From assembly GCA_037102815.1 (NCBI GenBank), contig BTPP01000002.1, positions 1,550,001 through 1,614,000 of the forward strand: 64,000 bases of DNA, given 5' to 3'. Positions 45,875 to 57,590 of this stretch are shown piece after piece (position 1 is the stretch's first letter; every line of letters begins with the position of its first letter). Both the position numbers and the translations under genes were made by a program. The stretch comes from Neurospora intermedia (lineage: Eukaryota > Ascomycota > Sordariomycetes > Sordariales > Sordariaceae). Below the pieces are notes generated by a model. It did no database searches and was not told where the DNA came from. It saw nothing but the letters and a program-made list of their open reading frames with translations.

Positions 45875-47282
45875 TTAGTAGCGGTAGCTGGGACTTGGTT
45901 AGCATATCATTCATCGGGCACCAGAAAGGACAGGAAGTAACGTACTGGTCGCTCTTGTAGGGACCCTCAGTGGCGAGGCCGAGGTACTCAGCCTGGACGT
46001 CAGAGAGCTGGGTAAGCTCGACGTTGCAGTGGTCGAGGTGGAGACGGGCAACCTCCTCGTCAAGGATCTTGGGAAGGACGTAGACCTTCTTCTCGAGCTT
46101 GCCGGACTTGCCGAACTCAACGTACTTGTTGGAGAAAGCCTCGTCGTTGGCCTTGTAAAGCATGATCTGAGCAAGGACCTGGTTGGTGAAGGAGCAGGAC
46201 ATGACGAAAGAGGAGTGGCCAGTGGCGCAGCCAAGGTTGACAAGACGACCCTCAGCAAGGAGGATGATGTGGCGGCCGTTCTTCATGAGGAAGCGGTCAA
46301 CCTGGGGCTTGATGTTCTGGACGGAAGCAGCGTTGGCCTTGAGCCACGCGACGTCGATCTCGACATCGAAGTGACCAATGTTGCAGACAATGGCGTCGTT
46401 GGGCATGACCTCGAAGTGCTTGCCGACGAGAATGTCACGGCAGCCGGTGGTGGTGACGAAGATCTGACCAAGAGGAGCAGCCTTCTCCATGGTGGTGACC
46501 TGGTAGCCGGCCATGGCAGCCTGGAGGGCGTTGATGGGGTCGACCTCAGTGACAATGACGCGGGCACCCATGCCGGAGAGGGCCATGGCGCAGCCCTTGC
46601 CGACATCACCGAAACCGGCGACGACAGCGATCTTGCCAGCAATCATGACATCGGTGGCGCGCTTGATACCATCGACGAGGGACTCACGGCAGCCGTAGAG
46701 GTTGTCGAACTTGGACTTGGTGACGGAGTCGTTGACGTTGATGGCGGGGACAAGGAGCTTGCCCTCCTTGAGCATGCGGTAAAGGTGGTGGACACCGGTG
46801 GTGGTCTCCTCAGAGACACCGAAGCAGTCCTCGAGCATCTCGGGGTACTTGGTGTGGACGAGGTGGGTAAGGTCACCACCGTCGTCGAGGATGAGGTTGA
46901 GCTTCTTGTTGTCCTTGAAGGCAATGAGCTGCTGCTCCAAGCACCACTGGTACTCCTCCTCGGTCTCACCCTTCCAGGCGAAGACGGGGACACCGGCAGC
47001 GGCAATGGCAGCGGCGGCGTGGTCCTGGGTGGAGAAGATGTTGCAGGAAGACCAGGTGACCTCAGCACCGAGAGCAGTGAGGGTCTCGATGAGGACGGCA
47101 GTCTGGATGGTCATGTGAAGGCAGCCAGCAATGCGGGCGCCCTTGAGGGGCTGGTCAGCGGCATACTTCTTACGAGTAGCCATAAGACCGGGCATCTCGT
47201 TCTCAGCGAGCTCGATCTCCTTGCGGCCGAAGGCGGCGAGGGAAAGGTCGGCGACCTTGAACTTGTGGGCGGGGGCAGACAT
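45875..47282 (-). CDS. sah1: S-adenosyl-L-homocysteine hydrolase
   Basis: Cytosolic NAD+-dependent enzyme that reversibly splits S-adenosylhomocysteine into adenosine and homocysteine and so relieves inhibition of methyltransferases. Exons 45946-47282 and 45875-45887 (58-nt intron) give 449 residues. Visible marks: the start [66 protein letters not shown], the NAD fold [13 protein letters not shown] and [16 protein letters not shown]. The last exon is just 13 nt and gives the invariant C-terminus HYRY (its first codon is split), whose Lys/Tyr region completes the NAD site of the partner subunit in the tetramer. Read-through of the intron would instead add about 40 unrelated residues. Strong GC-rich codon bias suggests high expression. 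The protein-coding start follows a 5' UTR intron at 47304-47384. Confidence 0.97.
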
Positions 47283-48778
47283 GTTGGGTGGATATGGGGA
47301 TATCTGTGGATGAAGGGTACAGGTTAGAATTGGTGGTGATACTTTGATAGAGAGAGACAGATGGAGTAGGGCAGGAGCACTCACGATGATGGGGATGGAT
47401 GGACAAAAAGTGAGAATACTCTTCCTGGCAAGGGGACAGCAATGGATTTATTTAAAAGGAAGGGACTGAGGGGATGGGGTGAAAAGTGGATATCGGATGG
47501 CACACGGCAGAAAAGAGGACACGGCCCTGGGGGAGCAGGGGAAGCGAAGGGGAAATCAAAGGGCCCGGAATCCAATGACACAGCTCACAAGCAGAATGTG
47601 CAGAGCCTGACTGCCTGACTGACTGAGAGTGGCAGCCGGCGGCGGAGAGGAACAGCAGAGACGGGCACGGGCAAGCAAAACGAAGCCAAAACTGCTTCGT
47701 GCAGGAAGTGGGGAAGGGTCGACGGGGTTTCCAACACTAGGAAAAAAAAAAATGAGAACCCCGCGGGCAAATCTGTCGAACCAGCAGCTCTGTCGGTGTG
47801 CATCAGACAAGCGAGCTAGTCCCAATTCAGCTTTATTCCCCACCACAATGCGAGTGCTTGCCCCTCCTTTGCCTGCCAGCCGTTCTCGTCGACGCGGCAA
47901 ATGGCAATGTGCTTTCTGCCACCAATTCGACACCACGTTGTTGTTCCCTTTCAGCTTGCCTTTAGCGCTGATGCCGTCGGCCTAAATAGTGGGGTTTTGC
48001 GGGCGGATGGGCAAGGACGGACATTCATTCACTTTTCGTTTCGGCCGAACTGGATGTTTCCAAGATATCGGGCGAGGTTGGGGAGTTCAACAATTGTTAT
48101 CGGTTATCATCGTATCTGACCCGAATGAGGTCTGGTGTCCAAAGTGGAAGCCAACCTCAACGGAAGCAAACCGCCTGGTCAGCGTCTGCAGTAGTAAACG
48201 GGGGGAAGCGCGGACATGGCGTTGAGATGTCCAGTTAGACACATCCCCGAATTGATGAGACCCATTTTATAACCATACAGTTTCGGACTTTCTTTCTTTC
48301 TCGGCAAAGTGAACCGGGTTGGCCTTCTTTCCAAACCTCTCCCATCCCGGGCCGTGGCATCTCTCTATGATTATAGGCAATTCATTACATATACGGAAAG
48401 CTGAAATAAAGGCTGGCCCCTTAAACATAGTAGAAGATAACGGCTTATCGCTTGATTGACGGGGATCTCATGTCTGATAATTCATCCAACGCGTCCCTCG
48501 TCGCCTTTTTGGACGCATCCCTTTTGTTTTCTCTAGTGCCTCAATGCCTCCCCCACGTCAGATCAGCAAGGCCACCACAAGATACTGGATGTGATTGCAG
48601 CTCTCCCTCCCGTCCCGCTTTACGTAGGCTGCATGGCCGACCCTGCCCTAGACCTTGCAAGGTAAATAACACGCCGACAACCCGGAACGCCAAAACCAAA
48701 TGCGGCTGAGATATCGTTGGCCACCGTCCTCTATCGTCCCATCAAAAAAACACCACAACAACCCCTGGTATCACCCCT
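47283..48778. other. SAH hydrolase promoter and leader; eIF3h 3' region
   Basis: A 1.5-kb stretch. It holds the 5' UTR intron of the hydrolase gene near its left end. Elsewhere only short, overlapping frames are seen. Confidence 0.5.
47304..47384 (-). other. Predicted 5' UTR intron of the SAH hydrolase gene
   Basis: Donor ATC|GTGAGT and acceptor CATCCACAG|ATA, 81 nt, ending 21 nt before the ATG. Removing it also removes an upstream in-frame coding extension that is not conserved in the family. Confidence 0.6.
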
Positions 48779-50086
48779 TTACTCGGGGAGAAGGTTGCCG
48801 CGAACGGCGAACATCTTGGCCGTGATGTTGGCCGTGAAGGCATCCACTTGCCTTGCGTACTGGTCGACCTGGCGGGCGTTGAGCATACCCTCGAGCCTGC
48901 TGGGCTCCTGGGGGAGCTTGAACAGCCTCTGCCACTCATCCTCGGGAAGGGGCGACTGCTTCGCCGCCAAACGCGCGGCGTTCTCAGCCTTGCGCTTCGC
49001 CTGCCATTGGGTAATCTTGAACTGCTCACGAGTGAGCTGCCTCTGGTAGTACTGGTGGTTGTTAAGGTCGGTGTAGTGCGACTCGATGCTGTCGAGGAGC
49101 AGGTCGCAGGTCTTCTCGAGGAAGGGGTCGATGGAGAGGTCGAGAGACTCGAAGCCAGGGTGGGCGGGGATCTGGACGGGATCGCGGCGGATGTCGTCGA
49201 GAGAGGCGGGCATGGGGATCTCGGCGCTCTTGGGGGGAGCGGGTATTTGGTGGAGGAAGGAGGTAAGGAGGTGAGAGTTGTGGACGTTGACGGGGAGCTC
49301 GACGAAGATGTCCTTGTAGGTGAGCTTGGAGTTGCGAAGGCTGTATCAGGTAAGGTCAGTGGTGCGTGCTATGCGACATGCGATATGCGACCTGCGCCCC
49401 AAACTATGGGCGACGGCAGGATCTCGGCGGTGTGCTAACCTCTCGGTGGTGAACTTGGCCTCCTTGTAGGCAGTCATGAACTCGGGGGAGAGCTTGAAGG
49501 CGCGAAGGCTGAGGGCGCCCTGGGAGCTCCTGCTAACATCGTGAACGAGGGCGACGGTCTTCTCGTTCTCCTTCTGGTAGTGGTACTGGTTCTCGATGAA
49601 GCTCATGTTGATGAAGTTGCCCATGGTGGCGCTGGTGTACCAGCCGACGTTGTTAGCGTCGACGTTGACCTCCTTGAGGTGTCTGATCATCTCGTTCTGG
49701 TAGACAATGTTGGCCTTGGCGCGGGGAGCGGCGGCGGCGAGGGACGAGGCATCGCTGTGGCTGTCGCTGCTGGAGACGTCGACGGAGGGGAACTGGAACG
49801 AGTTGGTGACCTCGATGGCACCGTTGTTGTCCATGCCAACAATGGAGCCGGTGGCAACGGTAGGGAAGCTGGTCGAGCAGTGCTTCACGATCTTCATGAC
49901 CACCTATGGTGCCGACGCTGGTTAACAAAGGGGGCCTCATGGCGGGCGGCTTGGGGCCGGGCAGGCATGGCGGGGCTCCGGCGGCAGGAGAAGACGACGG
50001 ACGACGTAGAACGAGAGCTATCTCCAACTTACAAGGGCCTCGACCTGGACCGACTTGATCGGCGCATCCTTCTGAACTTCGGCCAT
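48779..50086 (-). CDS. eif3h: Translation initiation factor eIF3 subunit H
   Basis: MPN-domain subunit of eIF3, the complex that organises the 43S pre-initiation complex. Exons 50033-50086, 49440-49903 and 48779-49340 (introns 129 and 99 nt) give 359 residues. The MPN domain begins [20 protein letters not shown] across the first junction and continues [20 protein letters not shown] and [20 protein letters not shown]. The JAMM metal ligands of active deubiquitinases are absent, as expected for eIF3h. The last exon carries [20 protein letters not shown] and the C-terminal helices ([20 protein letters not shown]). Fungi that keep eIF3h include filamentous ascomycetes but not budding yeast, which agrees with the organism. 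Confidence 0.93.
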
Positions 50087-51231
50087 GATTGCGGATTGAC
50101 GGGACTCGATTCTCACGTGAAGACGCGACGGTGTGGTTGGGTATGCCGTTGCGGTGGTCAGGCTGCTGCTGGGGGAGTCGAGTTCGTCAGTCGTGGAGGA
50201 CTTCAACTTTTCGCAACTGAATTCTCTCGCTTGCGTTTGTGGGCACTGCTGGCGACCAACCGGCTGCAGTGCACTGGGGTGTCCTGCCGGAAACAGACTG
50301 CCAGCAAAGACCGTGTGCCGGCGGCTGGCAGGTGGCGGGCGGGCGGTCGAGAAACAAAGAAGTTGGGCATTGGCCTGTGCCTTGCAAGTGTTTGGCCGTG
50401 ACTATGGTTTTAGTCCAGAGACGTACCGCAGAAGTACCTCTCACTTTTCAGCTGCGAGGAACAGTGCTCTCTCGATGACTGTCGCACTGCTGACTGTGTG
50501 GTCTTCCACAGCTCAACCCCGCTGACGAAGTTTGGTCCCACTTGATCTCGTCGACTTCTCGCTGCAACGATGGAGTCTGGGGAGGGCATCCACTCTTGAC
50601 TGAGGAATTTCCTCACGATGCGGAGATCGTCGACCGGCAGCAACTCAGATATTGAAATTGCAGCTTCCCGCCAATTGATGAGGGTCAAAGTCGTGAGAGC
50701 ACTCGAGCTTCATTGACAACCCCTCACTCAAAACCCCGCGAGAGGTCACCACTTCCACAATCCACAATGAGATTCGGACTTTTGGTGGCGGTCGCCAACT
50801 CGCCGTGATTTGACATCCAACAAGCAGCATCCCACGCTTCCACGGGCCCCCACGCCGAACCTAGTTTCGCTCCTCGTCTTCAAGGTTCACGCCATCTTTA
50901 AATATGCGACTCCGACGTCTTCATTGGACTTCTCGCCATACCCCTCTTTCCTCTAAACTTTCACACCCTGCGAATATTCCCATCACGACTTCAACTTCAA
51001 CTTCAGCTCTCAACTTGAAAGACAAAGTACGAGTCTATTCTACTGAGTATCGATGCCTCTAAGGATATCCCTGTGGTCATTACAATCATTATAACTCCCT
51101 TCGATGCATGGTGACCATATCGCCTTGTCACCGTCAATTTCCACCAAAACGCCAACCTTGACGCCCAAGCCGTTCCAAGTCCAAACCGTCATGCCCAGCG
51201 TCCAGCACCGGATACAAGTAGCTCCTCAACC
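50087..51231. other. Intergenic: eIF3h promoter
   Basis: A 1.1-kb stretch with only short open frames. CT-rich leader-like sequence lies around 50935-51010. Plus-strand open frames near its right end (51104-51460) are opposite the UPF0643 gene and not credible. Confidence 0.45.
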
Positions 51232-51971
51232 TCAATTCCACTCGGTGAGATCCCAGCTCGCAACGTTGTCTCGGATGGTCAACCGATGGCGATCAATATG
51301 CCAGAAGGAATACAGCGACCTGGTTGCCCCAGCCGCTTTTCGGTGCGCAGGGCCAGTGCCCCCCTTCTTCGCATCTTCTGAGGATCTCCAGATGCAGGTT
51401 GCAAGGTTGCGACGCTCCTCATTTGGCGTGCCGAACCAGTACCTGAACCGTCAATGTTAGTATGCTGGTTCCGACGGAGGAATAAGGCTGTCACTTACTT
51501 CAAGAACCCTCCACTTGCGGTGGCTTCAGCATGGGCAGCCTTGTCCAGCTCACCCAAGTCCGCATAGTGCTCGACCGTCGACTCGAATACTTGTGACCGG
51601 AAAGCAACAACAAAGAAGGAAGTCTCCTTCCATGTGTAGTTACGTTTTCGTGCGAGTGCGCGAACGTGTTCGATGATCTGGTCCCAGTTGAAGGTGTCGC
51701 GGTATGGCGCAGTTGCGTAGTCCTCGCGGAGGCACGTCAACTGAGTTAGGGCAAGTGCCAAAATCTGGTTCTCAGGGTCAAGAGTTGTGAGGTCGAGAAG
51801 ATGTTGTTGCTCGGTATAGGGTGATACTACAATGTATCGCTCCTTGTCCGGTAGCTCCGTGGGTGTGGTCTGAATGTTATTCTCAGAGACGATGCTGGAA
51901 GTCTTTTCAGGATGGACCGGAGTACTATGGTTGGCCATAGCTACGCTAACGGGACCTTGGGATATGGCCAT
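51232..51971 (-). CDS. UPF0643-family protein
   Basis: Fungal conserved protein of unknown function. Exons 51499-51971 and 51232-51442, joined across a 56-nt intron with textbook signals (GTAAGT, ACTAAC branch site, CAG), give 227 residues. The first exon has RYIVVSPYTEQQHLLDLTTL and WKETSFFVVAFRSQV. The second has the family's strongest block, KYWFGTPNEERRNLATCIWR, followed by GPAHRKAAGATRSLY and IDRHRLTIRDNV. The start at 51971 (MAISQGPVS) is the first ATG in frame; another at 51938 (MANHSTP) is possible. No signal peptide or membrane helix is seen. I recognise the family from UPF0643 entries in S. pombe and Aspergillus; its reaction is unknown, though a GNAT-like fold has been suggested to me by the layout only. 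Confidence 0.8.
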
Positions 51972-53306
51972 ATTGTCGAGAAAAGGAGATGCTAGGCTAA
52001 GGCAGCAGAAGGGGGACGAGATAATGTGACGGCGATCGCGTGAGGACAAAAGCTTTGAGTTGCGGAGGAGAAGGGTTGACTGAGTTTACCACGTTGGACT
52101 CAACGTGACCTATTTACTGCTTGGTCGCCCGACTCCGGCTAAGGTGTGCAATGACTTCGAGATATGACGGCTGAGGTCCTGGAAGGATGGGTGCTCAAGG
52201 TGAAGTAGTCTTTGAGATCGCAAATGGACTAATTTGGATGAACAGGGACGAACAGACACGAATTGTGGTGACATACCGCTCTCAAATCGCGAGTTCATAT
52301 GGATGACATACTCGAAGGATGCGGGCCACCGCGCCTGCCAGTTATTGCGACAATGTGCATGCACAATTGCTGATCGCGCAATCGGTCACAAGGGTGGTGC
52401 CATATCAAAGACCCCAAGCCGACCCAGGCGGATCCTTGGTCCTCAAAACCAAGAAGACTCGAAGTGAAACAAATTGCACATCACTTTCGGGTACTGCTGT
52501 TTGGACGGTCTGGAAGGAACGATGGAATTGTACGGGAAGGGTAGGTGTCTTTTCCATTATTCAGCCTGGCGCTTCACGGCTGACTTGGTCCGAAGTGGCG
52601 GTTTTCTTTTTTTTTTTTTCTTTTTCTTTTTTTTTTTTTTTTTTGCGATCATGGGAATCGTAATTGCGGATCTGACAGCAGCACATTCGTCAACAAAGGG
52701 TCAGGTACACAAAACCCAAAACGTGGCGGTCCCGCTGTGATTTTTGGCTTGTTCTTCATCTGAACTCTCAATGAAAGCCTTTGTAGTGCCGATTCGAGCT
52801 CAAACTCAAGCCAAAGGCCGGCAGTTAATATGGCAGGACTTTCCATGTCACTCATCGCAATGCGCAAGTGGTCGATAGTCTGGAACCCTCTAAAACACAA
52901 TCAGTCGACAAGGGCGATTTTCGAGTCATGAAACCCTCCGAAAGCGGCTTGATACTTCATTCCTGCCCATCAGATATCAATAAAGCCTTGTTCATCTATG
53001 TAGCGCTGCGCTGCGCGGCTAACGGTCATTTCGGAATTGGGACCGGCTAGGTATGGACATCAGATGAGACGGAACTGTGCCGGGATGATCGATACTGGAG
53101 AGGTCGAGGCTTGTCGGGGAAATCCTCCAGCTTTACCCCCCCTATCTCTTACTCATGGTATTCGAAACCAAATCAGGCGCAATCCCACGTGGATAACGTT
53201 CTCGGAAACAGTCGCTGTCCCCTGCGCGCAACAGATCACTCTCCCGTGAATTTGCGATAATACAGATACGCCGGCAGATACCAGCCTGCCATCTGGAGAG
53301 CATCTA
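51972..53306. other. Intergenic: UPF0643 promoter and carrier 3' region
   Basis: A 1.3-kb stretch. It contains a 43-bp T-rich tract (52602-52644). No gene seen. Confidence 0.5.
52602..52644. repeat. Poly-T tract
   Basis: Forty-three bases that are T except for three C. Confidence 0.9.
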
Positions 53307-54569
53307 TCATTCCTTTTTCAACCACACCTTGGCGACTTCATACGACCCGAGATAAAGCCCGCTGCCGAAGGCCGCCCACGCCGTGCGCAGCGCGCCGCCC
53401 CGAAACAGCCCTCGGATCCCTCGCTCCCGCACTATCTCCTTTGCGACCTGGAACCCGCTCGTACTCTTGCTGCTTTTGTGCTGCTGCCGACCTTTCTCGA
53501 GCACTTCCCCAGACGACTCGGGCTGTGGTTTCCCGCCCGCCGCAAGCATCATCCGCGTCTTGACGACATCCGTAGGCGTCGTCACAAACGCTGCCAGCGA
53601 CCCTGACACGGCGGCCGAAAGTCCGGTGACGAATCCCGTTTCGGCTAGACTTCTTTCTTGTTCAGACCCTTTCCCTCTCCCTCGATTCCGATCCCGAACC
53701 TCCCATATCCTTCTTCGAACCCTTTCAAACAAGGGAAACTGCAACGCCGTAAACGGCAGATTTCTCGCTACCAGCGCTGTGTAGCCCGAGAACAGTCGTC
53801 TCCATACGCCGTCGGGGCTGTGGCGGAGCATGTTGAGGGCTTCGAGGGAGGTGGATTTGGGTTTCCCGTCGCTCGTAGTAGTGGACCGTTGAAGCACTTG
53901 TGCGTTTTGCTTGATTACTTCGGCGGGCGTGAGGACGAGGCAGGAGGCTAGTTCGGCTCCCGCAGAGGCGAGCGAGTGGGTGAAGGGTGTCGGGATGGAT
54001 GTGGGGAGGGTCTTGGAGAGAAAGGATTTGGCGGATTCGTAGGTATAGAAGAAGACGCCGGCTGTGTAGAGGAGCAGGAGAAAAAGGAGGTAGGTAAGTA
54101 AGTAAGTAAGGGGGATCTTAAGTCCACAGGTTCTTCAAAGGTAGGTTGATCGGGATGACCCCGACCGCCACAGCATTCGCAGCGATGTGGGGAGTAGTAG
54201 TCTGAATGAAAATGAAAGGTAAGAGATGGAAACTCACCAGCAGGCAAAGTAGCAAAGATCACACTGCCTATTCCCTGGTATAACCCTCTGAACAAGGCTG
54301 CCTTGGGAGGCTGGATTCCCAGTGTTCCCTTAATCGCAGAGTGTTGTTTCTGAGAAGCGTAGACATCTTGGTAATCTTGACTTTGGATGCGGGTCTTGAT
54401 TGTGTCGAGGGGGTAGACGAGGAGGTCGACGGTGAAGGCTGCTATTGAGCCGGCCTGGTTGGTTGTAATGAAGTGAGTGAGACTGTACGTATGTAAACTG
54501 GAGATGCGGTGAAAGAGAGGATGAATGAATACTTACGATTAACACCTGATGCGCGGCACTGTCGCCCAT
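53307..54569 (-). CDS. Mitochondrial carrier, S-adenosylmethionine-carrier type (Pet8/SLC25A26-like)
   Basis: Inner-membrane solute carrier. Exons 54537-54569, 54238-54454 and 53307-54061 (introns 82 and 176 nt) give 334 residues. Three carrier repeats each bear a version of the PxDxxK signature: VYPLDTIKTRIQ, LTPAEVIKQNAQ and TTPTDVVKTRMML. The second repeat's PAEVIKQ and the layout GLYQGIGSVIFATLPAAGVFFYTYE match the SAM carrier Pet8 best, which exchanges cytosolic SAM for mitochondrial SAH. The loop before repeat 3 is expanded with Arg/Gly (RDRNRGRGKGSEQ), and there is a second Ser/Lys-rich insertion after it. The C-terminus GSGLYLGSYEVAKVWLKKE is typical. Substrate assignment is by similarity of signatures only. 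Confidence 0.8.
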
Positions 54570-55573
54570 ATTTGCTGGAATGGTTCACTCAGCCTTCCTA
54601 AAATAATATGAGGTAAGGTGAGGCAGCAAAGTAAGTTTGAAGAGAATACAGAAGTCTATTCGAAAGGTACGAATGTGGCTGCGGCTCTGTATAACAAATG
54701 TAGAGACACACGACGCACGTGCAAAAAAGTATGAATTGAGATGAAAGAAACCACTCAACCATGCAATCTAGGCCCGTCCCGAACTCTGGATTGATGGGAT
54801 CAGAATCCGGCATACATACCTCTATACTAAAAAGGGACCATGGCGATGGGATCGTCAATCGGTTCGATGACATCATCATCATATGCCTTGAGCCGTTTTG
54901 GAGTCGAGACTGCCAGCGCTGAGTCAGCCGAAAGGGGAAAGCGCTTGTTTTCGTGTAAGTGTTAGTGGGAGAGAAAGAGAATGTCAGTTAACGGTACATA
55001 ATCGGACAAGATAAGTAGTACATAAATCATTCTCACATGGTCTTGAGTTGCCAAAGGTTGAATTTGAGCACCGATCCAGACTTTTCCATGTCCTGAGCTT
55101 GCTTCCGAGCAATTGCGACGGAGGGAGCTCTAACACCCAGGTTCTGGTTTTTGGGGTACACTACATTGGTCGTCACCTCAGTCTTAAGTTGGCCTTCACA
55201 AGCAGCTGTGACAACCAAGGAGGGTGCAGTCAAAGCACTAGCTAAGCACGTTTATGAGGATGAAGGCGGGGAAAAATGAAAAAGAAAAAGAAGGAGAAAG
55301 AAACAAAAAAAAAAGAAGAAAGAAAAATGTAACACCGTATCAGTCAGACACAAAGATATTGAAACGGCGACACACGAAAAGCCAAGTATTTTTGTAAATA
55401 AGCATTCATGATGCCATGTCCATTTTCAACTCCGCTACTCCATCTGGACACCGTAAACCTAAAAAAAAAAGTGATATCTCGGGGCCAAAATTTGCTCATA
55501 CACTCGTAATCATTCTATTCTATATTTTTTCGATATTCTTTTCCTTTTTTTTTGTTAATTCGCTGACAACTGC
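54570..55573. other. Intergenic: carrier promoter and GlnRS 3' region
   Basis: A 1.0-kb stretch between two minus-strand genes. A purine tract lies at about 55257-55327. Short open frames only. Confidence 0.5.
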
Positions 55574-57590
55574 TTAGTTCTTCTCCTTATCCTCCTTGAG
55601 CGAAACAATGCGGTTAAGAACGATCTTGTCATCTGTGCTTTCCTTGTCCAGGGCCTGCAAAACTATCGGTTAGCTACAATTCGGAGATAGTGTCAGGGAA
55701 GAGGAGGGAACTTACAAAGTAAGCAACACGCATAGCCTGGAAGCGGACACTCTCAGGACCGCCCTTGCCAAGCTCGCTCTCACCAGCCGCCTCAGGCCAA
55801 GGAGCGCGGCGCTTGACCTCGTCGAAGCCAGACTCGATAAGGGCATCAGGGTATACGACCTCGCTCTCGGGGTTAATGTCGCTCAACCAGCCTCCCTCGG
55901 CAGCAGCGGGGTTCTCCGACTTGAACAGTTGGTTGTAGACGCGGACCTCACACTTGCGAGAACCGTCGGTGCCAACCCACTGGATGAAGGTCTTGGGCTT
56001 CTTGGTCTCACGGTCGAAGACGGCGCGGATCTCGGTGACCTTGCCCGTGGTCTCGTCTTTGGTGAAGCTAGTGGCCTTAATGGGGAAGGGGGCCTGGAGA
56101 AGGCCGACGGTCTTGCCGGGGGCAAGGCGGAAGTAGTCCTTGGAGTCGACCTCACGGAAGTCGGAGCGGTCAATATAAACGGTCTTGGTGAACTTGATCT
56201 TGTGGTCGCCCATAGCGGCGTTCTTGGACGAGAAAGGCACAGTGAGCTCGGAACCGTCGAACTCGTCAGCGTCCTCGATCACGACGGGAACGGGGTCAAG
56301 CACGAGCATCAGGCGGGGCACGGTGCGCTCGAGGTAGCGGCGGATGGTCTGCTCAAAGCGGACAATCTGGATGATGCTGTTGGAGGTGGTGACGCCAAGC
56401 TCGTTGACGAACTCGAGGATGGCGCCGGGAGGAACACCCCTGCGGCGAACGGCGATCAGGGTGTACAGACGGGGGTCGTCCCAGCCGCGGACAATCTTGC
56501 GATCGACCAGCTCCTTGAGCTTGCGCTTGGAAAGCACGGTGCCGGACAAGCTAAGACGGCCGTACTCGCGCTGCATGGGCTCGTAGACCTCGAGAGACTT
56601 GTTGAGCCACTCGTACGAGACACGGCTGAGCACGAACTCGGTGGTGCAGAGGGAGTGGGTAATGCCCTCAAAGCTATCGCAAAGACAGTGGGTGAAGTCA
56701 TAGGTAGGGTAGATCTTCCACTGGCTTCCGGTCCTGTGATGAGGCTTGTCAAGGACTCTGTAAGCGGCAAGATCCCACATCTGGGGGTTGCCGTCGGTGA
56801 TATCCTGCTTCATGCGAAGGAAAGCTTCCCTGGGCTTGTATTTCCCGTCGCGCATGTCGCGGAACTTTTGGAGGTTCTCCTCGACGGACTGCTCGGCGTG
56901 CTTGCAGCGGAAACGGGGGCTGGAGCCCTTCTCACCTCCACGCTGGAGCTTGATCTCGTCATCGTTGCAGTGGCAGACGTAGGCCTTGTCGAGGCCAATC
57001 AGCTTTTCGGCCAAGTCGTACAGCTTCTGGAAGTTGTCGGACGAGTACGTGATCTTGTAGGGGGTGAAGCCGAGCCAGCGGACGGTATCCTCGATGGCGG
57101 TGAAGTAGATTTCCTCCTCGGCCTCGGGATTGGTGTCGTCGAATCGGAGGTAGCAGTTGCCGCCGTGGTATTTGGCGAAGCCGAAGTTGATGGCAATGGC
57201 CTTGGCGTGGCCGATATGGAGGAAGCCGTTGGGCTCGGGAGGGAAACGGGTGAAGACGGGCTTGACGGGGCGCTCGTTGTAGACGTCGTTGAGGAAGCCC
57301 TGCTTGAACATGGCCTGGGTGTCGATGGGGGCCTCTTCGGGCTTAGGGGTCTGCTTCTTGGGGGTGGCACCGTCTTGGGCAGCGGCGGTCGTAGCGGCGA
57401 CGTTCTTCTTGTCGTCCTTGTTCTTCTCCTTGATGGCCTTCTTTGCGCGCTTGGCCAGACGCTTCTTGAGCTCGCCCTTGGAGACCATCTCGCCGGTCTC
57501 CTCGTCGAGAACGAGCTTGGGGGCATTGGGGTCAACGGGGGCGTCGGCCAACTGCATCTTGGCAGCGGCATCCACGATGGCGTCGGTCAT
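55574..57590 (-). CDS. gln4: Glutaminyl-tRNA synthetase
   Basis: Class I synthetase that charges tRNA-Gln. Exons 55716-57590 and 55574-55654 (61-nt intron) give 651 residues. The start at 57590 (MTDAIVDAAAKMQLADAP) is the first ATG in the frame; the frame stays open upstream without an ATG. The N-terminal 105 residues are a basic Lys/Ala-rich appendage, shorter than the yeast Gln4 domain. The catalytic core has RFPPEPNGFLHIGHAKAIAI (HIGH at 125-128), DDTNPEAEEEIYF and the KMSKS counterpart VLSKRKL. The C-terminal beta-barrel anticodon-binding region follows (KTVYIDRSDFREVDSKDYFR). The last exon supplies 26 residues ending KEDKEKN. Divergent from the macrodomain gene, with clustered GATA sites in the shared region. 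Confidence 0.95.

Noticed and set aside
45804-45944. Extended C-terminus of SAH hydrolase by reading through the last intron
   Set aside because: Gives about 40 non-conserved residues; splicing to the 13-nt exon yields the invariant HYRY end.
46029-47327. 432-codon open frame opposite SAH hydrolase
   Set aside because: Shadow frame from strong codon bias; sequence is almost only Leu, Val, Asp, Glu and Gly.
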